A stretch of DNA of 64,000 nt, taken from the NCBI GenBank assembly GCA_902510415.1, contig CABXBH010000003.1:1-64000 (forward strand), written 5' to 3'. The notes beneath the pieces were generated by a model. That model was not told the origin of the DNA, ran no database searches, and worked only from the letters and a program-made list of their open reading frames with translations. A program made the position numbers and the translations under genes. The stretch's first letter is position 1, and every line of letters starts with the position of its first letter. Source of the DNA: an uncultured Bacteroidota bacterium. GTDB lineage: Bacteria > Bacteroidota > Bacteroidia > Flavobacteriales > Flavobacteriaceae. Shown one piece after another: positions 17,310 to 24,946 of the stretch.

Positions 17310-18308
17310 ATGAATACAAAAAACTTAATCTTATTACTTCTTTTATTTCCTTTTTTTGCATTCACTCAAAATTCTGAAAGCGAGTCTAAAGGAGAGCCTC
17401 ATTTCAAAGTGTTTTGGAACTACAATTATGATTTTTCCGATGATGTTACTCAAACTAGTGCCTTTGAGCTTGACCGAGTATATCTAGGATATAAATACAA
17501 ATTCAATGACAATGTTTCAGCTAAAATTACTTATGACGTTGGAAAAAATGATGCAGGAAGTAATTACACTGCCTTTGTTAAAATTGCACAACTTGATTAC
17601 AAGCTAAGTTCAAAAGTAAAACTTAGTATGGGTATGATTGGAGGAAAACAATTTAACGATCAAGAAAAAGTTTGGGGATACAGATATATCTATAAAACTT
17701 TACAAGACGAAAACAAATTTGGGTCTAGTGCAGACTTAGGTGTTAACGCAGAAATAAAATTAAGTGATAATTTAACCACTAATATTTTTGCTTTAAATGG
17801 TGAAGGATATAAAAATCCACAAGATACTGATGGTAACCAAAGGATTGGTTTAAATCTTATATATGATATTTCTGATAAATTAAAAATGAAATTTTACTAC
17901 GATACTCAAGCTTCAGAATCATCAGAATCCTTAAATAATATCGGATTATTTGCTGGTTATAAATCAGGTAGTTACAGTATTGGAGCAGAATACAATAAAA
18001 TGGAAAATGGGACAACATATAAAAACCCTGTAGACAATCATAATTTATATGGGATCTCAATTTATAACAGATATTCTATAAATGACAAGTATGAAGTTTT
18101 TGCAAGATTTGATCAAATTAGCTCTAATACTTTAGACGGAGCTACAAATTCATGGAACTATAATGAAGATGGCTCTCTAATAATTATTGGAACTCAATAC
18201 AAAGCTAATGATGGGGTGAAGTTTTCTTTAAATGCAAGAAGCTTTAGTTATGAAAACTTAGACACTAATTTGTTTGAGGTCTTCTTTAATGTTGAATTTA
18301 AATTATAA
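17310..18308 (+). CDS. Porin-like outer-membrane beta-barrel protein, phosphate-linked by context
   Basis: Exported 332-residue protein with a signal peptide (LLLLFPFFAFTQN). The rest is a succession of amphipathic strands with short turns, for example FELDRVYLGYKYKFND, VSAKITYDVGK, IAQLDYKLSSKVKLSMGM and the terminal NLFEVFFNVEFKL, which ends in Leu after aromatic residues. The repeated pattern resembles phosphate-selective OprO/OprP-like porins, though confident homology cannot be claimed by eye. It begins 44 bp after the PHO-box-like repeat, and the PiT phosphate transporter starts 9 bp after its stop. An outer-membrane route for phosphate followed by inner-membrane uptake is the simplest reading. 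Confidence 0.72.
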   Translation: MNTKNLILLLLLFPFFAFTQNSESESKGEPHFKVFWNYNYDFSDDVTQTSAFELDRVYLGYKYKFNDNVSAKITYDVGKNDAGSNYTAFVKIAQLDYKLSSKVKLSMGMIGGKQFNDQEKVWGYRYIYKTLQDENKFGSSADLGVNAEIKLSDNLTTNIFALNGEGYKNPQDTDGNQRIGLNLIYDISDKLKMKFYYDTQASESSESLNNIGLFAGYKSGSYSIGAEYNKMENGTTYKNPVDNHNLYGISIYNRYSINDKYEVFARFDQISSNTLDGATNSWNYNEDGSLIIIGTQYKANDGVKFSLNARSFSYENLDTNLFEVFFNVEFKL

Positions 18309-18317
18309 AATTAATTA

Positions 18318-20612
18318 ATGGAAAATATATATTTATTAATGTTAGTTGCCTTGGTTGCTCTTGCAGTAGCTGATTTGGTTGTTGGGGTAAGTAATGATGC
18401 TGTAAACTTTTTAAATTCAGCTCTTGGTTCTAAAGTTCTTTCGTTTAGAACCATTATGATTGTTGCGAGTATTGGAATATTCATCGGATGTGTCTTTTCA
18501 AGCGGAATGATGGAGGTTGCAAGAAAAGGTATTTTTAATCCTGGTGAATTCTATTTTAATGAAATCATGATCATCTTCATGGCAGTAATGATTACCGATA
18601 TTTTACTTTTAGAATTTTTCAACTCCGTTGGAATGCCAACATCCACAACTGTATCAATTGTTTTTGAACTTTTGGGCGCTTCGGTTGCAATGGCATTGAT
18701 AAAAATCGGAATGGATAATGGATCTTTTGGGGATGTTGTTAATTATATTAATACTTCAAAAGCTACCCAAATTATTGGAGGAATTCTCTTATCCGTATTT
18801 GTTGCATTTTCCATTGGAGCAATAGTCCAGTGGATTTCTAGACTTTTATTATCCTACAATTTTGACTCCAAACCCACTTGGGTTGGTGCCCTATTTGGGG
18901 GTGTTGCTCTTACAGCACTGACATATTTTATTTTAATGAAGGGTATTAAAGGAACATCTTATGCTAAAGAAAGTTTTGATTTAATAGGTGGAGTAACGAT
19001 TAAGGATTTCTTAGAAAATAATGTCTTTCAAATCGTAATGTATACTTCTGCATTCATGTCTTTACTTTCTTATGCCTTTATTCAGTTTTTTAAATTTAAT
19101 ATTTATAAAATAATTATTGGGGTGGGTACATTTGGTCTAGCGCTAGCATTTGCTGGAAATGACCTTGTTAACTTTATTGGTGTACCAATAGCAGCTTGGC
19201 AGTCGTATGAGGCATGGGTTGCATCAGGTCTAGCAGCAAACGAATTTGGAATGGGAGTATTAGCAACTAAAGTTCCTACACCAAACCTTCTTTTATTCGC
19301 TGCTGGTGTTATTATGGTGTTAACTCTATGGTTTTCAAGTAATGCTAAAAAAGTTGTTAAAACTTCACTTGACCTTTCAGATCAGGGAAGTATTGATGAA
19401 AGATTTGAACCTAATTTTTTGTCTAGAACATTAGTAAGATTAGCAACAAACACATCAGATTTAATATCAAAAATAATACCTAATTCATTAAACAATGAAA
19501 TTGAAGAAAGGTTTAGAGTACCCGAAAAATTCACGAAAGAAATTGCAAAAGAAGATAGACCTAACTTTGATGTTATTAGAGCATCTGTAAATTTAATGGT
19601 GGCTGGCGTGTTAATTTCAATTGCTACTTCCTACAAGCTGCCTCTTTCAACTACATATGTAACTTTTATGGTAGCCATGGGAACATCTCTGGCGGATAGA
19701 GCATGGGGTAGTGAAAGTGCAGTATATAGAGTTGCTGGTGTTTTAAATGTAATTGCTGGATGGTTTGGAACAGCTATAATTGCATTCACAGCTGCAGGAA
19801 CAATTGCATATTTAATTAACATCAGTGAACTAATGATTGCGGTATTAATATTCTTTGCAATCTTACTACTCATAAGAAATTACATAAACGGAAAAAAGAA
19901 ATCAACTAGCGGAATAATTGAAGACGGATTGGTGCAAGCGGAAAGTAGTTCTCTTCAGGGGGTTATTCATGAAAGTGCTAAGAATATTTCAAAAGTTCTT
20001 GGAAGATCTAGTAAGATTTATAATAATGTTATTAAGGGTCTTTCCAGACATGATTTATCTGAACTTAAAAAGAATAAGAAACAAATTAACAAGCTTTCTA
20101 ATGAGGTTGAAAAATTACAGGATAAATTATTTTACTTCATCAAAAACTTAGACGAATCTAGTCTAGGTGCTAGTAATTTTTATATTAATCTTTTAGGCTA
20201 TCTTCAAGACATTACTCAATCTATTGAGTATATCTCAAAAGTCAGTCATAAACATATTAATAATAATCATAGCAAGTTGACTCTGAATCAAATAAGAGAC
20301 TTGCTGTCGATTCAAAAAGTGATTACCGAATTATTTGAAAATATTTCATCTGCGTTTAGTAATAAATCATTTGAAGAAATTAAGATTATTTTAAAGGATA
20401 AAAACAAAAGTATCGGATTACTAGAAGAAAAGATTGAAACTCAGATTTCGAGAACCAGATCTTCAGAGGAAAAAAGTCCTAAAAATGCAGCTCTGTACTT
20501 TAGTATTTTACAAGAGTCAAAAGACTTAATGAAAGAAGTTATGAATCTTATTGAGGAATATTATGTTTCATATGATAAGTCTGTGAAACCAGCAAAGCCA
20601 AAGAATGAATAA
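18318..20612 (+). CDS. pit: PiT-family inorganic phosphate transporter with C-terminal PhoU-like domain
   Basis: Proton- or cation-coupled inorganic phosphate permease. Residues 1 to about 530 form the PHO4-type membrane domain, with the duplicated signature seen as GVSNDAVNFLNSALGS (about residue 23) and FAGNDLVNFIGVPIAAW (about residue 276). Extra conserved patches are GMPTSTTVSIVFEL and KLPLSTTYVTFMV. From about 535 to 764 a soluble helical region follows (coiled segments such as LSELKKNKKQINKLSNEVEKLQDKL), resembling PhoU/DUF47 helical bundles that regulate Pit proteins. PiT length without this tail is about 400-500 residues. The gene is coupled to the porin-like gene and ends at a strong hairpin terminator. 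Confidence 0.9.
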   Translation: MENIYLLMLVALVALAVADLVVGVSNDAVNFLNSALGSKVLSFRTIMIVASIGIFIGCVFSSGMMEVARKGIFNPGEFYFNEIMIIFMAVMITDILLLEFFNSVGMPTSTTVSIVFELLGASVAMALIKIGMDNGSFGDVVNYINTSKATQIIGGILLSVFVAFSIGAIVQWISRLLLSYNFDSKPTWVGALFGGVALTALTYFILMKGIKGTSYAKESFDLIGGVTIKDFLENNVFQIVMYTSAFMSLLSYAFIQFFKFNIYKIIIGVGTFGLALAFAGNDLVNFIGVPIAAWQSYEAWVASGLAANEFGMGVLATKVPTPNLLLFAAGVIMVLTLWFSSNAKKVVKTSLDLSDQGSIDERFEPNFLSRTLVRLATNTSDLISKIIPNSLNNEIEERFRVPEKFTKEIAKEDRPNFDVIRASVNLMVAGVLISIATSYKLPLSTTYVTFMVAMGTSLADRAWGSESAVYRVAGVLNVIAGWFGTAIIAFTAAGTIAYLINISELMIAVLIFFAILLLIRNYINGKKKSTSGIIEDGLVQAESSSLQGVIHESAKNISKVLGRSSKIYNNVIKGLSRHDLSELKKNKKQINKLSNEVEKLQDKLFYFIKNLDESSLGASNFYINLLGYLQDITQSIEYISKVSHKHINNNHSKLTLNQIRDLLSIQKVITELFENISSAFSNKSFEEIKIILKDKNKSIGLLEEKIETQISRTRSSEEKSPKNAALYFSILQESKDLMKEVMNLIEEYYVSYDKSVKPAKPKNE

Positions 20613-20635
20613 TATATTCGTTTATTAATAAAAAA

Positions 20636-20663
20636 GCCTCGAATTAAATTCGAGGCTTTTTTG
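20636..20663. terminator. Hairpin terminator between pit and nrdA (bidirectional)
   Basis: AAAAA-GCCTCGAAT-TAA-ATTCGAGGC-TTTTTT: a 9-bp perfect stem with a 3-nt loop, an A-run before and a T-run after, between the convergent pit and nrdA stops. It can work on both strands. Confidence 0.9.
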
Positions 20664-20682
20664 TTTAAATAAGTTTTGTTGA

Positions 20683-22461
20683 CTATCCTTCACAACTTTC
20701 ACAATCTTTCTTCTGTTTGAATTTCTGAGCAGCATTCATACTATGTTGATAGTATAAAGATTTAAGACCCAGCTTCCATGCTGTGACATGAATCTTGTTA
20801 ATCTCTTTAGTAGATGTGTCAGGGTGAATAATAATATTGAGTGATTGACCTTGGTCAATATGGTTTTGCCTATTTGCGGCTTGATAGATAATTGCCATCT
20901 GGTCAATTTCAGAATATGTTTTGAATACCTCTTTTTCGTTATCAGAAAGAAAATCTAAATCTTGAACTGAACCATCTCTATCTCTTATTTGTTTCCAAAC
21001 TTCAGGCGTATCCATTCCCTTTTCTTCAAGGAGCTTTACCAAAAATGGATTCTTTATTGTTGTTTTAATTTTAGCAATATCCTTAACATATATGTTTGAC
21101 CAAATTGGTTCTATTCCTTGTGATACTTGACCAAGAATAAACGCAGAAGATGTAGTAGGTGCTACAGCATTCAAAGTTGTATTTCTTCTACCATACCCTT
21201 TTAGTAATTCTGGCTCACCAAACTTTTCAGCTAAATCTCTTGAAGCTTTATTTGAGTGTTCTTTTATATTTTTGAAAACTTCACTATTTAAATCGTAAGA
21301 TCCCTGACTATCGAAAGGTAGCATTTTGGATTGAAGTAGTGAATGCCATCCAAGTACACCCATTCCTAATGCTCTATTTTCTTTTGAAAAATTATAGGCA
21401 CGCTCCATGAAAAGGAATGTTTGTTGATCGTCTCTGTCATCTGAGTTTTTATAAACCTCAAGCTTTTCAAGGAATTCTGTTATAACAGCATCCAAAAAGT
21501 AGATCATTGTTTCTACAGCATCAGTATCTTTCCATTTATCATAATGCAATACATTGATGCTCGATAAGACACAAACAAAAGACCAATTATGATCTGATGG
21601 TAACATGATTTCTGTACACAAGTTACTAGCATAGATTGGTAAGTTTTTGTCTTTGTAAACATCAGCGGCACCATTGTTTGCATTGTCTGTGAAGAAAATA
21701 TAAGGATAGCCCATCTCTCCACGACTTTGTAAAACTTTTGCCCAAACAGTTCTCTTTTCTTCATCACCATCAATCATTTTTTGCATCCAATCATCTTTGA
21801 CTGTAACGCCATGAGTTAGCTCTTGAATTGGGTTACCTTCGGTTCCTATTTCTAGAAACTCCATAATATCTGGATGATCTATTGGAAGATATGGTGAGAA
21901 ACGCCCTCTTCTAACTGAGCCCTGACTAACAACATCTACCATAGACTCAAATAGTCTCATAATATGTACTGCGCCGGAAGCTTCTCCATTATCCTTAATG
22001 GCAGCTCCACGATGCCTAATTTTACCGAAATATCCGGATGTTCCTCCTCCAAGTTTAGACATCATCCCAACCTCAGATTGAGAATATAATATATTTCCTA
22101 TGTCATCATCAATATGAGATCCAAAGCAGCTTATAGGTAAACCTCTTTCTTTTCCAAAATTTGACCAAACAGGGGATGCTAACGAGTAATATCCTTCCGA
22201 CATATAATGATAGAATTTTTTAGCAAACCCAGGCATTTCTAAAAGTTCCTCTGCCCTTTCTGCGATATCTGCAATTCTTTCTTCTGCAGAAACACTATCT
22301 CCTAAATATCCAGCAGCAAGAAACTTTCTACTGTTTTCATTAAGCCACTCAAACTGTTTTTCAGAGCCTTCATTAAATTTCTTCATTGATTCTTTCCTTG
22401 CTTGAATTAAATCTTCGTTAGCGTTTATTGTTTTCTTTTTAGTAGTTAGTTTTTTCTCCAT
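20683..22461 (-). CDS. nrdA: Ribonucleoside-diphosphate reductase, alpha (catalytic) subunit, lacking an ATP-cone
   Basis: Reduces ribonucleotides to deoxyribonucleotides using a radical relayed from the beta subunit. At 592 residues it is shorter than E. coli NrdA (761), because no N-terminal ATP-cone is present: the N-terminus is a short charged leader followed directly by the alpha-helical region. Catalytic elements are present: the redox Cys in LPISCFGS (residue 112), the NxCxE motif in SNLCTEIML (about 281-285), the second redox Cys in FVCVLSSIN, the radical-transfer pair YY in SLYYQHSM, and the C-terminal shuttle CESC. nrdB lies immediately upstream (3-bp gap). See nrdB for the displaced ATP-cone. 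Confidence 0.95.
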   Translation of the reverse strand: MEKKLTTKKKTINANEDLIQARKESMKKFNEGSEKQFEWLNENSRKFLAAGYLGDSVSAEERIADIAERAEELLEMPGFAKKFYHYMSEGYYSLASPVWSNFGKERGLPISCFGSHIDDDIGNILYSQSEVGMMSKLGGGTSGYFGKIRHRGAAIKDNGEASGAVHIMRLFESMVDVVSQGSVRRGRFSPYLPIDHPDIMEFLEIGTEGNPIQELTHGVTVKDDWMQKMIDGDEEKRTVWAKVLQSRGEMGYPYIFFTDNANNGAADVYKDKNLPIYASNLCTEIMLPSDHNWSFVCVLSSINVLHYDKWKDTDAVETMIYFLDAVITEFLEKLEVYKNSDDRDDQQTFLFMERAYNFSKENRALGMGVLGWHSLLQSKMLPFDSQGSYDLNSEVFKNIKEHSNKASRDLAEKFGEPELLKGYGRRNTTLNAVAPTTSSAFILGQVSQGIEPIWSNIYVKDIAKIKTTIKNPFLVKLLEEKGMDTPEVWKQIRDRDGSVQDLDFLSDNEKEVFKTYSEIDQMAIIYQAANRQNHIDQGQSLNIIIHPDTSTKEINKIHVTAWKLGLKSLYYQHSMNAAQKFKQKKDCESCEG

Positions 22462-22464
22462 ATT

Positions 22465-23739
22465 CTAAAAAAGATCATCACTAGTTATACTTTGACTTCT
22501 TTTGCTATAATTTATTGAACGTTTCACAAAAAAGTCTCCATGTTTGGTCCCAATAATTTCATCATCAAACCATTCAGTTTCCAAAACTAAATTTTGATCA
22601 ATGTCAAATATTTTATCAATTCCAATACTTTCTAAAGAATTGTTAAATCTATTTTTTAAAAATTCATTAACCACTGCTTTTGGTAAAAAATCAAGCTCTC
22701 CATCTTCAAAAATCCAATCAACAACTTCTTTCTCCGCTTCGAAAGCTTCTTTACACATTTCCTGTATGCTTTTGTGGTATTCATCCGTAAACCACTCAGG
22801 GTTTTCTTCTTTAAGAATTTTTATTAGGTCAATTCCAAAATCTCCATGGATTTGCTCTTCCTTGGATGTAGCTTCAACCACATTAGAAATACCTTTCAGC
22901 ATATTTTTATGTTTGTTGAAAGCCATGATGATTAAGAATTGTGAGAAAAGAGAAACATGTTCGATGAACAATGAAAACAGAAGAACCGATTCTGCATATT
23001 CTCTATCATCTTCGCTTCTAGAATTTTTGAGTGCTGTTTCTAAATAGCGAACTCTTTTCATAATCGCTGGTTTTTTCTTGAGTTCTTTAAACTCTGAGTT
23101 CAGTCCCAGTATCTCAAGTAGATGAGAATAAGCATCAGCATGACGAACTTCACTCTCTGCAAATGTTGATCCGACAGAGCCAATTTCTGGCTTTGGGATT
23201 CTGTGGTACAAGTCTCCCCAGAATGATTTTACAGCAACCTCTATTTGAGAAATTGCTAACATAGTATTTTTAATAGCGCTTCTTTCGGTATCTGATAATC
23301 GTGATTTAAAATCTTGAATATCACTTGTAAAATTAAATTCAGAATGAATCCAATAAGAATGTCTTATAGCAGGGACATATTCATAAAGATGAGGATATTC
23401 ATACGGCTTTAAATTAATTCGTTTTTCAAACAAGTCTGATTGTCTTTTTTCAGATTGTTTATTTCTATATAGAATGTATGCTTTAGCAGCCTCTTTAAAC
23501 TTACTTTGCATAAGTTCGGTCTCAACAATATCTTGAACCTCCTCAATAGTTGGGACATAATCATTGTCATTATTTTTCCTATCAAGAAGTGTTTGATAAA
23601 CAGAAAATGCAACATCCTGTGCATTTTGTTCACTACCAGTTCCAACTGCATCCATTGCTTTTTGGATGGCTCCACTAATCTTCTCCAAATGGAATGGTTT
23701 AGTACTGTAATCTCTCTTAAGTATATGTTTAATCTCCAT
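22465..23739 (-). CDS. nrdB: Ribonucleoside-diphosphate reductase, beta subunit with N-terminal ATP-cone
   Basis: Radical-generating ferritin-like subunit. Residues 1 to about 95 form an ATP-cone (IKHILKRDYSTKPFHLEKIS ... KFKEAAKAYILYRNKQ), a regulatory module normally found at the start of NrdA. The metal-binding core follows, with ligands in SQIEVAVKSFW (Glu167), ESEVRHADAY (Glu197, His200, and Tyr204 in the ExxHxxxY spacing), FIEHVSLF and SKEEQIHGDF. The same layout (ATP-cone on beta, none on alpha) is described for Leeuwenhoekiella blandensis and Flavobacterium johnsoniae NrdB (class Id, dimanganese cofactor). The cofactor here is inferred from that relationship. It is the first gene of the nrdB-nrdA operon. 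Confidence 0.94.
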   Translation of the reverse strand: MEIKHILKRDYSTKPFHLEKISGAIQKAMDAVGTGSEQNAQDVAFSVYQTLLDRKNNDNDYVPTIEEVQDIVETELMQSKFKEAAKAYILYRNKQSEKRQSDLFEKRINLKPYEYPHLYEYVPAIRHSYWIHSEFNFTSDIQDFKSRLSDTERSAIKNTMLAISQIEVAVKSFWGDLYHRIPKPEIGSVGSTFAESEVRHADAYSHLLEILGLNSEFKELKKKPAIMKRVRYLETALKNSRSEDDREYAESVLLFSLFIEHVSLFSQFLIIMAFNKHKNMLKGISNVVEATSKEEQIHGDFGIDLIKILKEENPEWFTDEYHKSIQEMCKEAFEAEKEVVDWIFEDGELDFLPKAVVNEFLKNRFNNSLESIGIDKIFDIDQNLVLETEWFDDEIIGTKHGDFFVKRSINYSKRSQSITSDDLF

Positions 23740-23786
23740 GTTTTTAAAAAAATTTCTATAGTGAATAGTAAAAATTTAATTTAACG

Positions 23787-23794
23787 CAAACGTA
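23787..23794 (-). promoter_or_regulatory. Candidate nrdB promoter -7 element (TACGTTTG)
   Basis: On the minus strand TACGTTTG fits TAnnTTTG and would give a leader of roughly 40 nt before the nrdB ATG. A -33 TTTG is not obvious. Confidence 0.45.
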
Positions 23795-23840
23795 AAGTTC
23801 TCATTTATTTCATCATCTTTCGTAGGCGTATGCTTATAAG

Positions 23841-23860
23841 TTTTTAACAACTTTTTAACA
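23841..23860. repeat. Tandem TTTTTAACA direct repeat upstream of nrdBA
   Basis: TTTTTAACAAC is followed at once by TTTTTAACA, an 11-bp period. The repeat lies about 100 bp upstream of nrdB, just beyond the -7 element, in a position suited to a regulator of dNTP synthesis. The binding protein is unknown. NrdR boxes of the usual palindromic type were not seen. Confidence 0.5.
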
Positions 23861-24036
23861 TAAATTTTTTAGTAATAAAGTGGCCAAAAAACAAAATTAT
23901 TGAGCCAAAAATTTATAAAAAATTAAAGCATTGGTAATCGAAAAATTCAGTGATCATAACAAAATCTGAGAACTTTAACAGGTTGATTTTCTTATGATTG
24001 GCTTATAAAAAACAACAGTTTTAATTGTCGTATTCG

Positions 24037-24068
24037 AATCTTATTTTTTTAAAATAAGATTTTTTTTT
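24037..24068 (+). terminator. Hairpin with T-run in the nrdB upstream region
   Basis: AATCTTATTTT-TTT-AAAATAAGATT followed by seven further T residues: an 11-bp perfect stem with a 3-nt loop, oriented for plus-strand transcription. No plus-strand gene precedes it within the region. Confidence 0.6.
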
Positions 24069-24300
24069 CAGCCTGAATCTATCTACAAAAAATTGATTAT
24101 TTTTTTAACTAAAAAATAAAATTTAAAAACTCTATGATAAAAAGTAGTATTTCTAGAGTCTAAAATTATTACCATTTAATTAAAATTTTTAAAAAATTTA
24201 TTTATAGATTCGAACTAACAAATATTGGAAATAGTTACCGTAATTAAAAGTCTATTTTATTAACAATGATGTTAAGTTTTTAACAAAAGCAGACAAAAAA

Positions 24301-24501
24301 ATGAAAGCACTTATTTATTCTATATCAATTTTAGCGATATCAATTATTATATTCAATTTGACACAAATTAATTTCGAAAATTTTTTTTCTTATGAAAATT
24401 TTATTTCTGGTATATTAATTTTAGCAGGACTTAGCTGCTTAATAATAATGAGGATCATGTTATTGAATGAAAGAATAAAAAAAATTAGAAAAAATAAGTA
24501 G
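24301..24501 (+). CDS. Small two-helix membrane protein
   Basis: Unrecognised 66-residue protein starting with ATG. Two hydrophobic segments (about residues 3-22 and 34-54) are joined by an acidic/aromatic loop (NFENFFSYENF), and a basic tail (NERIKKIRKNK) suggests that both termini face the cytoplasm. It converges on the dCMP deaminase gene with a 4-bp gap. Membrane-like composition and a clean ATG support it, but a real function cannot be assigned. Confidence 0.6.
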   Translation: MKALIYSISILAISIIIFNLTQINFENFFSYENFISGILILAGLSCLIIMRIMLLNERIKKIRKNK

Positions 24502-24505
24502 AAGA

Positions 24506-24928
24506 TTAAATTTCAATTTGACAAACCTCCACTCCAGCTTTTTCAAGAAACTCTAAACCTGAAGTATCTTTATACTGCTCTCCGTAAACTACTCTTTTTA
24601 TTTTTGCTTGATGGATTAATTTACTGCAATCCCGGCAAGGAGATAGAGTCACGTATAATGTTGACCCTTCACTAGACTGAGTGGATGCTGATACTTTTGT
24701 TATTGCATTTGCTTCAGCATGTAAAACATACCATTTAGTGTAATTATTTTCATCCTCACAAAAGTTTTCAAAACCAGATGGAGTTCCGTTGTACCCATCA
24801 GAAATAATCATATTATTTTTAACTATAATAGCACCAACTTGACGTCTTTCACAATACGAAAGTTTACCCCACTCTCTGGCTATTTTTAAATAAGCTTCAT
24901 CATATTTTTTTTGTTTCTCTTTTGTCAT
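24506..24928 (-). CDS. Deoxycytidylate (dCMP) deaminase
   Basis: Zinc enzyme converting dCMP to dUMP for thymidylate synthesis. The 140-residue protein has HAE in WYVLHAEANAI (about residue 71) and PCxxC in LSPCRDCSKLIHQAKI, together with the family-typical ERRQVGAIIVKNNMIISDGYNGTP region. The ComEB competence name is applied to the same family. It lies 18 bp after dsbD on the same strand, so it probably shares that transcript. Pyrimidine dNTP supply links it functionally to the nearby ribonucleotide reductase and dgt genes. Confidence 0.93.
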   Translation of the reverse strand: MTKEKQKKYDEAYLKIAREWGKLSYCERRQVGAIIVKNNMIISDGYNGTPSGFENFCEDENNYTKWYVLHAEANAITKVSASTQSSEGSTLYVTLSPCRDCSKLIHQAKIKRVVYGEQYKDTSGLEFLEKAGVEVCQIEI

Positions 24929-24946
24929 AAAAAACTAAAGTAAAAA

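Larger units (their letters stand above)
23740..24300. other. 561-bp intergenic region upstream of nrdB
   Basis: Very AT-rich and without a credible gene. It contains the nrdB -7 element (23787-23794), a tandem TTTTTAACA repeat (23841-23860), further TTAACA copies near 24260 and 24280, and a strong plus-strand hairpin followed by a T-run (24037-24068). The hairpin has no upstream plus-strand gene, so either a small RNA transcribed from about 23880-24036 or an orphan terminator is possible. Confidence 0.6.
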
